Shown piece after piece: positions 24,479-33,599 of a DNA stretch of 62,205 nucleotides. The DNA lies in the NCBI RefSeq assembly GCF_001440415.1, contig NZ_LLYA01000168.1:1-62205 (forward strand). The letters run 5' to 3'. The DNA comes from Bradyrhizobium retamae (lineage in GTDB: Bacteria > Pseudomonadota > Alphaproteobacteria > Rhizobiales > Xanthobacteraceae). Both the position numbers and the translations under genes were made by a program. The stretch's first letter is position 1. Every line of letters begins with the position of its first letter. The notes beneath the pieces were generated by a model that was given only the letters and a program-made list of their open reading frames with translations, was not told the DNA's origin and searched no databases.

Positions 24479-26602
24479 ATGGCGTTATTCAATTCAGGGG
24501 TCAAGGGTTTTCGCTTCGGCGTCAGGGGCAGTCTGTTTGCCGCCTTCGCCGTCATCGCCGGCATGGCGATCATCATCTCTGCCGGCGCCGGCCTGATGCT
24601 CGGGCGGCTTGGCGGGACCATGGTGGACTTAAGCGGACGGGATATTCCCCGCCTCGCCGCCAGCCTGCAACTCTCGGCGCAGAGCGCGAGCCTCGCCAGC
24701 CAGGGGCCGGCGCTGCTGGCTGCGCGCAGCGAGCAGGCGCTGAACGATCGCACCAGGAAAATGAAGGAAACCCAGGCGGTCGCGCTGCAGAAGCTCGGCG
24801 AGATCGTCGAACTCGGCGCCGACAAGGCGGTCGTTGCCGCACTCAACGAGAACATGAAGAACATCGATGAGGTGATCAAGAGCCTCGGCGCAGCTGCACA
24901 CGAGCGGCTCGAACTGGCCGCCCAGCACGAAAGACTATACGAAGCGGTGCGCAAGGCTCAACGGCGCTTCATTGCCGCCGCCGGCCCAGCGGCGATCGAC
25001 GCCCAGACCGAACTCTACAGCATCTACGCCGCTCCTAACTTCTCGCAGGCCGATGCCATCAAGGCCCACAGGACGGCCGACCAGCTCGCCGACATCGCCG
25101 CGAGCGGCAATCTGATGGCGTTCGACATGATCGCCGCGTTGTCGGCCACCAGCGGCGATACGTTGGAGGCCATCGGGAAGGAATTCCGCACCGCGCAGGC
25201 GCGCGTGAAGTCGAATGTCGAGAAGCTGCCCACGACCACGGCGATGAATGTCGTCCGCAAAGCGACCCTGGACTTGCTGGCGCTTGCCGACGGGAAGACC
25301 GGCGTCTTCAAGGTCCGCCAGCAGGAGCTTGACGCAGACGATTTCGGCCAGACCATTCTGGAAGAAACCCGCAAGCTCAACGTCGGCCTCGGCATCAGCG
25401 TGCAGCAATTGGTCGATGGCGTGCAGAAGGAAACCAACGCTGCGGCCTGGCAGGCGCGTCAGGAGATCTCGTTCGGGACCATGGTCATGCTCGCGCTCGG
25501 CATCGGCACGCTGGTCGGTTCGATCCTGTTCGTCTGGCTCTATGTCGGCCGCAACATCCTGCGTCGCATCAGTAATCTGCAGCGCTCGATGCAATTGCTG
25601 TCCAGCGGCGACCTCGACTCGGAGGTCTTTCAGAGCCATCACCAGGACGAGATCGGCGTCATGGCCGACTCGCTGCAGGTGTTCCGCGAAAGCATGATCC
25701 GGAGCCGCGCGCTCTCCGCCGAGCAGGACAAGGACCGCATCGCCAAGTCAGAACGCGCCTCCCGCATGGAAGCCCGTATCGTCGAGTTCGAAAGCACCGT
25801 TCGCACCGCGCTCGACAGCCTGCAGACCGCGGCAGGCTCGATGCAATCGACCGCGCAAAGCATGTCGGCGACCGCCGATCAGTCCAGCGCGCTGGTGACC
25901 GCGGTTGCGACCGCCGCCGAGCAGACCTCGGCCAACGTGCAGACCGTATCGTCGGGCACCGAGGAATTGTCCTCCTCGATCGAGGAGATCGGCCGCCAGG
26001 TCATCACCTCGGCGGAGATCGCCCGCAAGGCGGTCGACGACGCCGGTGCGACCGACGCCACCATGCAGGGGCTCGCGGATAACGCGGCGCGGATCAGCGT
26101 GGTCGTCGACCTGATCCAGACCATCGCCTCGCAGACCAACCTTTTGGCGCTGAACGCCACCATCGAGGCGGCACGCGCCGGCGATGCCGGGCGCGGATTC
26201 GCCGTGGTCGCCTCCGAGGTGAAGAGCCTCGCCAACCAGACCGCGAAGGCCACCGACGAGATCCGCCAGCAGATCGTCAGCATGCAGACAGTGACGGAGA
26301 CCGCGGTCTCCGCGATCCGCAACATCAGCACCACGATCAGCGAGATCAACGATGTGACCACCGCGATCGCGGCCGCGGTCGAGGAGCAGGGTGCGGCGAC
26401 GCGCGAGATCGCGCGCAACATCCAGCATGCCGCCGGCGGCACCAGCGAAGTCTCCAGCAATATCGTCGGCGTCTCCAGCGCCTCGGCGCAGGCCGGAACC
26501 GCCGCCGGCCAGGTGCTGACCGCCTCGGACGCGCTGCGCCGCGAGGCCGACGTGCTGCGCGAGGAGATCGACGCGTTCCTGTCGAATATTAGGGCGGCGT
26601 AA
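24479..26602 (+). CDS. Methyl-accepting chemotaxis protein
   Basis: A 707-residue chemoreceptor. Helix 1 (~18-40) and helix 2 (~333-355) bracket a long helical periplasmic sensor of ~290 residues with no Cys, suggestive of a double four-helix (HBM-like) bundle. HAMP follows (~355-410, NLQRSMQLLSSGDL). The cytoplasmic signalling tip is canonical: TNLLALNATIEAARAGDAGR then GFAVVASEVKSLA. There is no C-terminal CheR-docking pentapeptide; the protein ends DAFLSNIRAA. The ligand is not predictable. The gene stands alone, followed by a palindromic repeat. Confidence 0.95.
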   Translation: MALFNSGVKGFRFGVRGSLFAAFAVIAGMAIIISAGAGLMLGRLGGTMVDLSGRDIPRLAASLQLSAQSASLASQGPALLAARSEQALNDRTRKMKETQAVALQKLGEIVELGADKAVVAALNENMKNIDEVIKSLGAAAHERLELAAQHERLYEAVRKAQRRFIAAAGPAAIDAQTELYSIYAAPNFSQADAIKAHRTADQLADIAASGNLMAFDMIAALSATSGDTLEAIGKEFRTAQARVKSNVEKLPTTTAMNVVRKATLDLLALADGKTGVFKVRQQELDADDFGQTILEETRKLNVGLGISVQQLVDGVQKETNAAAWQARQEISFGTMVMLALGIGTLVGSILFVWLYVGRNILRRISNLQRSMQLLSSGDLDSEVFQSHHQDEIGVMADSLQVFRESMIRSRALSAEQDKDRIAKSERASRMEARIVEFESTVRTALDSLQTAAGSMQSTAQSMSATADQSSALVTAVATAAEQTSANVQTVSSGTEELSSSIEEIGRQVITSAEIARKAVDDAGATDATMQGLADNAARISVVVDLIQTIASQTNLLALNATIEAARAGDAGRGFAVVASEVKSLANQTAKATDEIRQQIVSMQTVTETAVSAIRNISTTISEINDVTTAIAAAVEEQGAATREIARNIQHAAGGTSEVSSNIVGVSSASAQAGTAAGQVLTASDALRREADVLREEIDAFLSNIRAA

Positions 26603-26612
26603 CCACAAACAG

Positions 26613-26715
26613 CGTCATTCCGGGGCGTCCGAAAGGACGAACCCGGAATCTCGAGATTGTCAGTTACGCAAGGGGCGCCCCATAGTTCGCATCTTCGATG
26701 CGCCCCGGAATGACG
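26613..26715. repeat. 103-base palindromic intergenic repeat
   Basis: Perfect 15-bp terminal inverted repeats (cgtcattccggggcg / cgccccggaatgacg) enclose smaller hairpins (gtccgaaaggac and gcatcttcgatgc). It begins 11 bases after the chemoreceptor stop and may act as a terminator. The sequence type, tcattccgggg...ccccggaatga, is a common dispersed repeat in Bradyrhizobium; that part is from memory. Confidence 0.85.
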
Positions 26716-26773
26716 GCCCAGCCCCGCTTTTTTTCGGCTAGCGCGGCGCCGCCTCTACCGCTAAGCCGGTAGC

Positions 26774-27835
26774 ATGCACTCGAAAACCGACACGGTGCAG
26801 TCCTCGGCCGAGGCACTGCGGTACCCCTTCGAAAGCCACCCGGGCCACGATCAGGTCGTCGAGGTGGTGCCCGGCGTGCTCTGGGTCCGGCTCAAGCTGC
26901 CGTTCCGGCTCAACCACGTGAACATCTATCTGCTCGCCGACGGCGATGGCTGGGCGATGGTCGATTCCGGCTTCGGCAACGAGGAATCCATTGCGGCCTG
27001 GACCACCCTGTTCGAGGGGCCGCTGCGGCATGTGAAGATCAACCGGCTAATCGTCACCCATTCGCACCCCGATCACGTCGGTCTCGCCGGGTGGATCGTC
27101 GAGCGCTTCGACTGCCCGCTGCAGATGTCGCAGGTCGAGTATTTGCAGTCGGTCTATCACCAGAACCGCGGCACCGAGGAGCGGCGCAACGCGCAGCGGC
27201 TGTTCTTCCGCCGCCACGGTATGGACGAGAGCCTGACCGACCGACTGCTCGGCCGCGGCCAGGACTATTTGAAGCGGGTTTCGGTGCTGCCGCCGTCCTA
27301 TCGGCGCATCTCGCATGGCGACGAGGTCGTGATCGGCACCCGCCGCTTCAAGGTGATTACCGGCGGGGGACACGCGCTCGACCAGGTGATGCTGTACTGC
27401 GCCGCCGACAAGCTGTTCCTGTCGGCCGACCAGGTGCTGAGCAAGATTTCGCCCAATGTCAGCGTCTGGGCCGTCGAGCCCGACCAGAACTCGCTCGGGG
27501 AATATCTGGCGTCGCTGGCGAGCCTCACCACCACGCTGCCCTATGACGTTATGGTGTTGCCCGGCCACGGCGTGCCGTTCTACGGGTTGAAGACCCGCAT
27601 CAAGCAGCTCGCCGACCACCACGAGGACCGCTGCCGGCTGATCGCGGAAGCCTGCCGCGAAGTGCCGCAGACCTCGAAGGAGCTGGTGCCGGTCGTGTTC
27701 CACAAGCACGTGCTGGACGAGCACCAGATGGGGTTTGCCGCCGGCGAACTGGTCGCCCACGTCAATTACATGCTGGTCGAGGGCCGCCTGACATCAGAGG
27801 TGAGCGACGGCGTGTTGCGGTTCCGCACGACGTGA
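26774..27835 (+). CDS. MBL-fold metallo-hydrolase
   Basis: A 353-residue metallo-beta-lactamase-fold protein. The metal motif is HSHPDHVGLAGW, and further ligands appear in TGGGHALDQVMLY and LPGHGVPF, consistent with a dinuclear zinc site. The C-terminal ~90 residues are a helical tail with winged-helix character (DEHQMGFAAGELVAHVNYML), as in glyoxalase II-like group proteins with a DUF-type tail. No signal peptide, so cytoplasmic thioester or lactone hydrolysis is possible. The substrate is unknown. Confidence 0.88.
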   Translation: MHSKTDTVQSSAEALRYPFESHPGHDQVVEVVPGVLWVRLKLPFRLNHVNIYLLADGDGWAMVDSGFGNEESIAAWTTLFEGPLRHVKINRLIVTHSHPDHVGLAGWIVERFDCPLQMSQVEYLQSVYHQNRGTEERRNAQRLFFRRHGMDESLTDRLLGRGQDYLKRVSVLPPSYRRISHGDEVVIGTRRFKVITGGGHALDQVMLYCAADKLFLSADQVLSKISPNVSVWAVEPDQNSLGEYLASLASLTTTLPYDVMVLPGHGVPFYGLKTRIKQLADHHEDRCRLIAEACREVPQTSKELVPVVFHKHVLDEHQMGFAAGELVAHVNYMLVEGRLTSEVSDGVLRFRTT

Positions 27836-27897
27836 GACGCAGCGACCTAAGCCGCGCCGGATGATCCAGCCAGGCGGACCGCTACTCACCTAGCGCG

Positions 27898-27911
27898 TTG
27901 ATCCGGATCAA
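27898..27911. promoter_or_regulatory. Perfect FNR/FixK-type box upstream of hemA
   Basis: TTGATCCGGATCAA is a perfect palindrome matching the TTGAT-N4-ATCAA consensus for FNR/FixK-family regulators. It lies 127 bases before the hemA start. Oxygen control of hemA through FixK/FNR-type proteins is established in Bradyrhizobium and Rhodobacter, so activation at low oxygen is the likely role. Confidence 0.85.
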
Positions 27912-28037
27912 CATTTGCTCCGGCCAAGTAGCATTCCGGAGGCAGGCTAAAATGTGGGAATTCGCATAGACATCAAAGCTGGAAAGGCTCTAAAAAGGCC
28001 CGGCGCCAATCCGGCCGGTTCCGTTCCAGGTCTTGTG

Positions 28038-29267
28038 ATGGATTACAGCAAATTCTTCCACGCCGCCCTCAGCCGCCTGCATGACGAGCGGCGCTACCGC
28101 GTTTTCGCCGACCTCGAGCGGATCGCGGGCCGTTTCCCGCATGCGGTCTGGCACTCGCCGAAGGGCAAGCGCGATGTCGTGATCTGGTGCTCCAACGACT
28201 ATCTCGGCATGGGTCAGCACCCGAAAGTGGTCGGCGCCATGGTCGAAACTGCGACCCGCGTCGGCACCGGCGCCGGCGGCACCCGCAACATCGCCGGCAC
28301 CCATCATCCACTGGTGCAGCTCGAGCAGGAACTGGCCGACCTGCATGGCAAGCAGGCCTCGCTGCTGTTCACCTCGGGCTATGTGTCGAACCAGACCGGC
28401 ATTTCGACGATCGCGAAACTCATTCCGAACTGCCTCATTCTATCTGACGCGCTGAACCACAATTCGATGATCGAGGGCGTCCGCCAGGCCGGCTGCGAGC
28501 GCCAGATCTTCCGCCACAACGACCTCGCCCATCTCGAGGAACTTTTGATCGCTGCAGGCCCCGACCGGCCCAAGCTGATCGCCTGCGAGAGCCTGTATTC
28601 GATGGACGGCGACGTCGCGCCGCTTTCGAAAATCTGCGATCTTGCCGAGAAATACGGCGCCATGACCTATGTCGACGAGGTTCATGCGGTCGGCATGTAC
28701 GGCCCGCGCGGCGGCGGCATCGCCGAGCGCGACGGCGTCATGCACCGCATCGACGTGCTCGAAGGCACCCTCGCCAAGGCGTTCGGCTGCCTCGGCGGCT
28801 ATATCGCCGGTAATGCCGAGATCATCGACGCGGTCCGCTCCTACGCGCCGGGCTTCATCTTCACGACCGCGCTGCCGCCGGCGATCTGCTCTGCCGCAAC
28901 GGCTGCGATCCGGCATTTGAAGACCTCGAACTGGGAACGCGAGCGCCACCAGGACCGCGCCGCCCGGGTCAAGGCGATCCTCAATGCAGCCGGGCTGCCC
29001 GTGATGTCGAGCGACACCCACATCGTGCCGCTGTTCGTCGGCGACCCTGAGAAGTGCAAGCAGGCCTCCGACATCTTGCTGGAAGAGCACGGCATCTACA
29101 TCCAGCCGATCAACTATCCGACGGTCGCCAAGGGCACCGAGCGGCTGCGGATCACCCCCTCGCCCTACCACGATGACGGGCTGATCGATCCGCTCGCGGA
29201 AGCGCTGCTGCAGGTCTGGGAACGCCTCGGGCTGCCCGTAAGGCAGAAATCGCTGGCGGCCGAGTAA
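28038..29267 (+). CDS. hemA: 5-aminolevulinate synthase
   Basis: A 409-residue PLP enzyme that condenses glycine with succinyl-CoA to give 5-aminolevulinate, the first step of tetrapyrrole synthesis in alphaproteobacteria (C4 pathway). The PLP Lys is K247 in LEGTLAKAFGCLGGY; the CSNDYLGMGQHP glycine/CoA segment, GTGAGGTRNIAGTH loop and VDEVHAVGMYG motif are intact. The start MDYSKFF is the family start; an in-frame extension to 27954 is not conserved. A FixK/FNR box upstream fits oxygen-responsive haem supply. The gene precedes the kinase gene by 159 bases. Confidence 0.97.
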   Translation: MDYSKFFHAALSRLHDERRYRVFADLERIAGRFPHAVWHSPKGKRDVVIWCSNDYLGMGQHPKVVGAMVETATRVGTGAGGTRNIAGTHHPLVQLEQELADLHGKQASLLFTSGYVSNQTGISTIAKLIPNCLILSDALNHNSMIEGVRQAGCERQIFRHNDLAHLEELLIAAGPDRPKLIACESLYSMDGDVAPLSKICDLAEKYGAMTYVDEVHAVGMYGPRGGGIAERDGVMHRIDVLEGTLAKAFGCLGGYIAGNAEIIDAVRSYAPGFIFTTALPPAICSAATAAIRHLKTSNWERERHQDRAARVKAILNAAGLPVMSSDTHIVPLFVGDPEKCKQASDILLEEHGIYIQPINYPTVAKGTERLRITPSPYHDDGLIDPLAEALLQVWERLGLPVRQKSLAAE

Positions 29268-29426
29268 CCCTACCCGTCCTAATCCTTATCAATTGGGCCG
29301 GTGGCGCCGTGCGCTGCCGGCCCAAAGCGTCTATATTCACCTCTTCCGGCCATGGCGTTTACGAGCGTGCGGCTGGCGTGAAAGATACACGTCCGCAAAG
29401 CGCCGGGAGAGGGAGACCCGAGAGCG

Positions 29427-32400
29427 ATGCTGCACGACTGGGGCGTAATCGCCACCGCGTTCGCCTATATCGGACTGCTGTTCGTCGTCGCCAGCTACGG
29501 CGACCGCCTGTCGCCGAGCCAGCGCGGCCGCGCCAGCATGCTGATCTATCCGTTGTCACTGGCGATCTACTGCACCTCCTGGACCTTCTTCGGCTCGGTC
29601 GGGTTCGCCACCCGCACCAGCGTCGACTTCCTCGCGATCTATGTCGGGCCGATCCTGATGATCGGGCTTTGCACTCCGCTGCTGCGGCGCGTGATCCAGC
29701 TCGCCAAGTCGCAGAACATCACCTCGATCGCCGACTTCATCGCCGCGCGCTACGGCAAGAGCCAGGCGGTCGCCGCCACCGTGGCCGTGATCGCGATCGT
29801 GGGCTCGGTGCCCTACATCGCGCTGCAGCTCAAGGCGGTGGCCTCGTCGCTGGAGACGATCCTGACCGAGGACAAGGTGTTCTCCTCGATGCCGCTGATC
29901 GGCGATATCGCACTGGTCGTTACCTTGGCGATGGCGGCATTCGCGGTGCTGTTCGGCACCCGCCAGACCGACGCCACCGAGCACCAGCACGGCCTGATGC
30001 TGGCGATCGCCACCGAGTCCATCGTCAAGCTGGTGGCCTTTATCGCCGCCGGCGCTTTCGTCACCTTCTGGATGTTCACGCCCGTCGAACTGATCGAGCG
30101 GGCGATGAAGACGCCGGAGGCAGTGCGCGCCATCAGCTACGTGCCGTCGATCGGCAATTTCCTGACCATGACGTTGTTGTCGTTCTGCGCGATCATGCTG
30201 CTGCCGCGGCAATTCCACGTCAGTGTGGTCGAGAATTCCAGCCCTGAGGAGGTCCACCGCGCGCGCTGGCTGTTCCCGCTCTATCTGGTCGCCATCAACC
30301 TGTTCGTGATTCCGATCGCGATCGCCGGTCTCGTCACCTTCCCGTTCGGCGCCGTCGACAGCGACATGTATGTGCTGGCGCTGCCGATCGAGGCAAATTC
30401 CGCGCTGCTCAGCATCGCCGTGTTCGTCGGCGGCCTGTCGGCCGCGACCGCAATGGTGATCGTCGAATGCGTCGCGCTCTCCATCATGGTCTCCAACGAC
30501 ATCGTGCTGCCGATGGTGCTGAAGGGAAGTCCCGGCGCGCGCTACGGCAGCAAGGATTTCGGCGACTTCCTGCTCAAGATAAGGCGCTTCGCGATCTTCG
30601 CCATCATGGTGATGGCGTATTTCTACTACCGCGCGCTCGGCAACACCCAGTTGGCGGCGATCGGCCTGCTGTCGTTCGCGGCGCTGGCGCAACTCGCGCC
30701 GGCCTTCTTCGGCGGCCTGTTCTGGCGGCAGGGAACCGCGCGCGGGGCGATGGGCGGCATGCTGGTCGGCATCGCGGTGTGGCTCTACACGCTGTTCCTG
30801 CCGAGTTTCCTGGAGGGCAGTACGGCCGGCCTTCTGTTGCTGCAGCAGGGACCGTTCGGCATCGTCGCGTTGCGTCCACAGGCGCTGCTCGGCACCGACC
30901 TGCCACCGCTGATGCATGGCGTGTTCTGGTCGCTCGCGCTCAACATCCTGACCTATGTCGTGATGTCGCTCGCGCGCCAGCCGTCCTCGATCGAACGGCT
31001 GCAGGCGGACCTGTTCGTGCCGAACACGCTGGCGCCGATCGCCCCGACGTTCCGGCGCTGGCGCACGACCGTGACCGTGCAGGACATCCAGAGCACGGTG
31101 GCGCAGTATCTCGGCCCCGAGCGCGCGGCCCAGGCCTTCGAGACCTTTGCGGCCGGTCATCCCGGCAACCTCGATCCGGCGGCACCTGCCGATTTCGAGT
31201 TGCTGCAATACGCCGAGCGCCTGATCGCCTCCTCGATCGGCGCAGCCTCCTCGCGCCTCGTGATGTCGCTTCTCTTGCGCAAGCGCACCGTCTCCGCCAA
31301 GGCTGCGCTGAAGCTGCTCGACGATTCGCACGCCGCGCTGCATTTCAACCGCGAGATCCTGCAGACCGCGCTCAACCATGTGCGCCAGGGCATCGCGGTG
31401 TTCGACGCCGATCTGCAACTGATCTGCTCGAACCGCCAGTTTGGCGAAATTCTCGCGCTGCCGCCGCATCTCGTGCAGCTCGGCATTCCCTTGCAGGAAA
31501 TTCTCGAATTCATGGGCGCGGTCAGCGTGTCCGCCTCCGGCGATCCCGATACGCTATTGGCGCGACGGCTGGAGGCCTACACCACCGAGGGCGAGCCTTA
31601 TCTGGAGCGCCTGGCCGACCGCCACATGGTGATCGAGGTCCGCTCCAACCGGATGCCGGGCGGCGGCCTCGTCATCACCTTCTCCGACGTAACCCCGAGC
31701 TTCGAGGCCGCCGAGGCGCTGGAGCGCGCCAATGCGACGCTGGAAAAGCGCGTGCGCGACCGCACCGAGGAGCTGACGCGCTTGAACTCCGAACTAGCGC
31801 AGGCCAAGAGCACGGCCGAGGACGCCAACATCTCGAAGACCCGATTCCTCGCCGCCGCCAGCCACGACATCCTGCAGCCGCTCAATGCGGCGCGGCTCTA
31901 CGTCACGAGCCTCGTCGAGCGGCAGAACGGCGGCGAGGACTCCCGCCTGGTCGAGAACATCGACGACTCGCTGGAGGCGATCGAGGAGATACTCGGCGCA
32001 CTGCTGGATATCTCGCGGCTTGATGCCGGGGCAATGACGACTTCGATCTCAAGCTTCAAGATGGCCGACCTGATGCGCTCGCTGGAGATCGAGTTTGCGC
32101 CGATCGCCCGCGCCAAGGGGCTGGAGCTGACCTTCGTCCCCTGCTCGCTGCCGGTGCAATCCGACCGCTCGCTGCTGCGGCGGCTGCTGCAGAACTTCAT
32201 CTCCAACGCGATCAAATACACCCCGCGCGGGCGCGTGCTGGTCGGCTGCCGCCGCCACGGCCAATCCCTGCAGATCGCCGTCTACGATACCGGCGTCGGC
32301 ATTCCCGTGATGAAGCGCGGCGAGATTTTCAAGGAATTCCACCGCCTCGAGCAGGGCGCGCGGATCGCCCGCGGCCTCGGTCTCGGCCTATCGATCGTCG

Positions 32401-32936
32401 AGCGGCTGGCGCGCGTGCTCAACCACGGCATCGCGATCGACGCCAACGTCAGCGGCGGCTCGGTGTTTTCGGTGACCGTGCCGGTCGCCAAGGCGGTCAA
32501 CTACACCCACGCCGTCACCAGCGCGACGCCGCTTTCCAAGATGCCTATGAGTGGCGCTTTGATCGTCTGCATCGAGAACGATCCAGCGATCCTCGATGGC
32601 ATGAAGACGCTGCTGACGGCCTGGAACGCCGAGGTGATCGCGGTGGCTGACCCGGAAGCCGCGATCGCTGCGATCGAATCGTCCGGCCACAGCGTGACCG
32701 GCCTTCTGGTCGACTATCATCTCGACCGCGGCAACGGCGTTGCCGCGATCCGCGAGATCCGCCGCCGCTTCGGCGAAAACATTCCCGCCATCCTGATCAC
32801 GGCCGATCGCAGCCCCAACGTCCGCGCCGCCGCGCGCGAGGAAAACATCGCGATCCTCAACAAGCCGGTCAAGCCAGCCTCGCTGCGCGCCCTGCTCGGC
32901 CAGTGGCGGGCGCAGCAGATGGTGGCGGCGGAGTAG
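29427..32936 (+). CDS. Hybrid sensor histidine kinase with sodium:solute symporter-like N-terminus
   Basis: A 1169-residue membrane kinase of the CbrA/NahK-like group. Residues ~1-490 are twelve to thirteen helices of an SSF transporter fold (starting WGVIATAFAYIGLLFVVASYG). A PAS domain lies at ~650-760 (ILQTALNHVRQGIAVFDADL), then a coiled coil (ATLEKRVRDRTEELTRLNSE). HisKA has the phospho-His at ~812 in AAASHDILQPLNAARLY; HATPase follows with FISNAIKYTPRGRVL and GLGLGLSIVERLA. A C-terminal receiver (~1047-1165) has Asp ~1095 in LLVDYHLDRG. It could sense or transport a solute. The NarL-type regulator at 33600 is the probable partner. Confidence 0.95.
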   Translation: MLHDWGVIATAFAYIGLLFVVASYGDRLSPSQRGRASMLIYPLSLAIYCTSWTFFGSVGFATRTSVDFLAIYVGPILMIGLCTPLLRRVIQLAKSQNITSIADFIAARYGKSQAVAATVAVIAIVGSVPYIALQLKAVASSLETILTEDKVFSSMPLIGDIALVVTLAMAAFAVLFGTRQTDATEHQHGLMLAIATESIVKLVAFIAAGAFVTFWMFTPVELIERAMKTPEAVRAISYVPSIGNFLTMTLLSFCAIMLLPRQFHVSVVENSSPEEVHRARWLFPLYLVAINLFVIPIAIAGLVTFPFGAVDSDMYVLALPIEANSALLSIAVFVGGLSAATAMVIVECVALSIMVSNDIVLPMVLKGSPGARYGSKDFGDFLLKIRRFAIFAIMVMAYFYYRALGNTQLAAIGLLSFAALAQLAPAFFGGLFWRQGTARGAMGGMLVGIAVWLYTLFLPSFLEGSTAGLLLLQQGPFGIVALRPQALLGTDLPPLMHGVFWSLALNILTYVVMSLARQPSSIERLQADLFVPNTLAPIAPTFRRWRTTVTVQDIQSTVAQYLGPERAAQAFETFAAGHPGNLDPAAPADFELLQYAERLIASSIGAASSRLVMSLLLRKRTVSAKAALKLLDDSHAALHFNREILQTALNHVRQGIAVFDADLQLICSNRQFGEILALPPHLVQLGIPLQEILEFMGAVSVSASGDPDTLLARRLEAYTTEGEPYLERLADRHMVIEVRSNRMPGGGLVITFSDVTPSFEAAEALERANATLEKRVRDRTEELTRLNSELAQAKSTAEDANISKTRFLAAASHDILQPLNAARLYVTSLVERQNGGEDSRLVENIDDSLEAIEEILGALLDISRLDAGAMTTSISSFKMADLMRSLEIEFAPIARAKGLELTFVPCSLPVQSDRSLLRRLLQNFISNAIKYTPRGRVLVGCRRHGQSLQIAVYDTGVGIPVMKRGEIFKEFHRLEQGARIARGLGLGLSIVERLARVLNHGIAIDANVSGGSVFSVTVPVAKAVNYTHAVTSATPLSKMPMSGALIVCIENDPAILDGMKTLLTAWNAEVIAVADPEAAIAAIESSGHSVTGLLVDYHLDRGNGVAAIREIRRRFGENIPAILITADRSPNVRAAAREENIAILNKPVKPASLRALLGQWRAQQMVAAE

Positions 32937-32953
32937 CCGTCATTGCGAGATCG

Positions 32954-32985
32954 GTAGGATGGGTGGAGCGCAGCGATACCCATCA
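32954..32985. repeat. REP hairpin, left flank of transposase remnant
   Basis: The sequence starts GTAGGATGGGTGGAGCG and ends AGCGATACCCATCA, folding as GATGGGT / ACCCATC. It matches in inverse orientation the element at 33558-33590 with about three differences. It lies 13 bases from the 3' end of the transposase remnant. Confidence 0.85.
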
Positions 32986-32998
32986 CCTCGCGACGTAC

Positions 32999-33535
32999 TC
33001 AACGCCGCTCGCCAAACTCCCCGTCGAGGCCGGAAACATCGCCCGCCCAATCCTCTGGATAGACACCGTGTTTCACCATGCGATGAAACGACGAATATGG
33101 CCAATCGCTGACACGTTTCACATGGCCATGTTTGACAGGGTTGATGTGAACGCAGTCGATGTGGCGAGAAAAATCGATCTCGTCGCGAATCGTGTGCTCC
33201 CAATAGCGTCGCTGCCAGATACCGCGTTCGCCTTTGGCGATACGACTGCTTGATATCCGCTCGCCCAAAGTAAGCTTCCGGGAGAAGGATGTCTTGATGA
33301 GTCGCCACCGGGTGGAGAGATCCGCATCGCCTTGCGGTAGGGTCCAGACCGTGTGGAGATGGTCAGGCAACACAACGATCGCATCGATCGTGAACGGATG
33401 ACGCCGCTACGTCTCGCGGAAGGCTGTCCGCAATGCACCGATATTTTCAGTTAATAATTGTAGCCGACGATCAGCCAGATTGACCGTGAAAAAGAAACTG
33501 CCTCCGGCAATGAAATTGCGGCGATAGCCGGTCAT
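32999..33535 (-). pseudogene. REP-associated tyrosine transposase (RAYT) with internal stop
   Basis: A 178-codon frame for an HUH-type single-strand transposase. It begins MTGYRRNFIAGGSFFFTVNL at 33535, has an in-frame TAG at codon 43 (33407-33409), then continues RRHPFTIDAIVVLPDHLHTV. The HUH pair is in PDHLHTVW. The usual catalytic Tyr before the xHxNPV motif is Cys here (HIDCVHINPVKHG, codon TGC), which a single A-to-G change would explain. Both lesions suggest a dead copy. A shorter product from an internal ATG at 33373 would miss the N-terminus. REP hairpins flank both sides, as in active RAYT loci. Confidence 0.88.
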
Positions 33536-33557
33536 GCGCACACGCTTAGGTGGCGAG

Positions 33558-33590
33558 ATGATGGGCATCGCTTCGCTCCACCCATCCTAC
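33558..33590. repeat. REP hairpin, right flank of transposase remnant
   Basis: Reads ATGATGGGCATCGCTTCG then CTCCACCCATCCTAC, the inverse of the left-flank REP at 32954-32985. The two copies face each other around the transposase remnant. Confidence 0.85.
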
Positions 33591-33599
33591 GGCTCGCAA

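Noticed and set aside
29556..31469. 637-residue open frame antisense to the hybrid kinase
   Set aside because: It is a high-GC shadow rich in Arg, His, Glu and Gln with no domain; the plus-strand kinase is intact in all its domains.
33118..33438. Alternative frame of the RAYT region as a gene of its own
   Set aside because: It has no HUH motif; the frame starting at 33535 with an internal stop gives the full family pattern.
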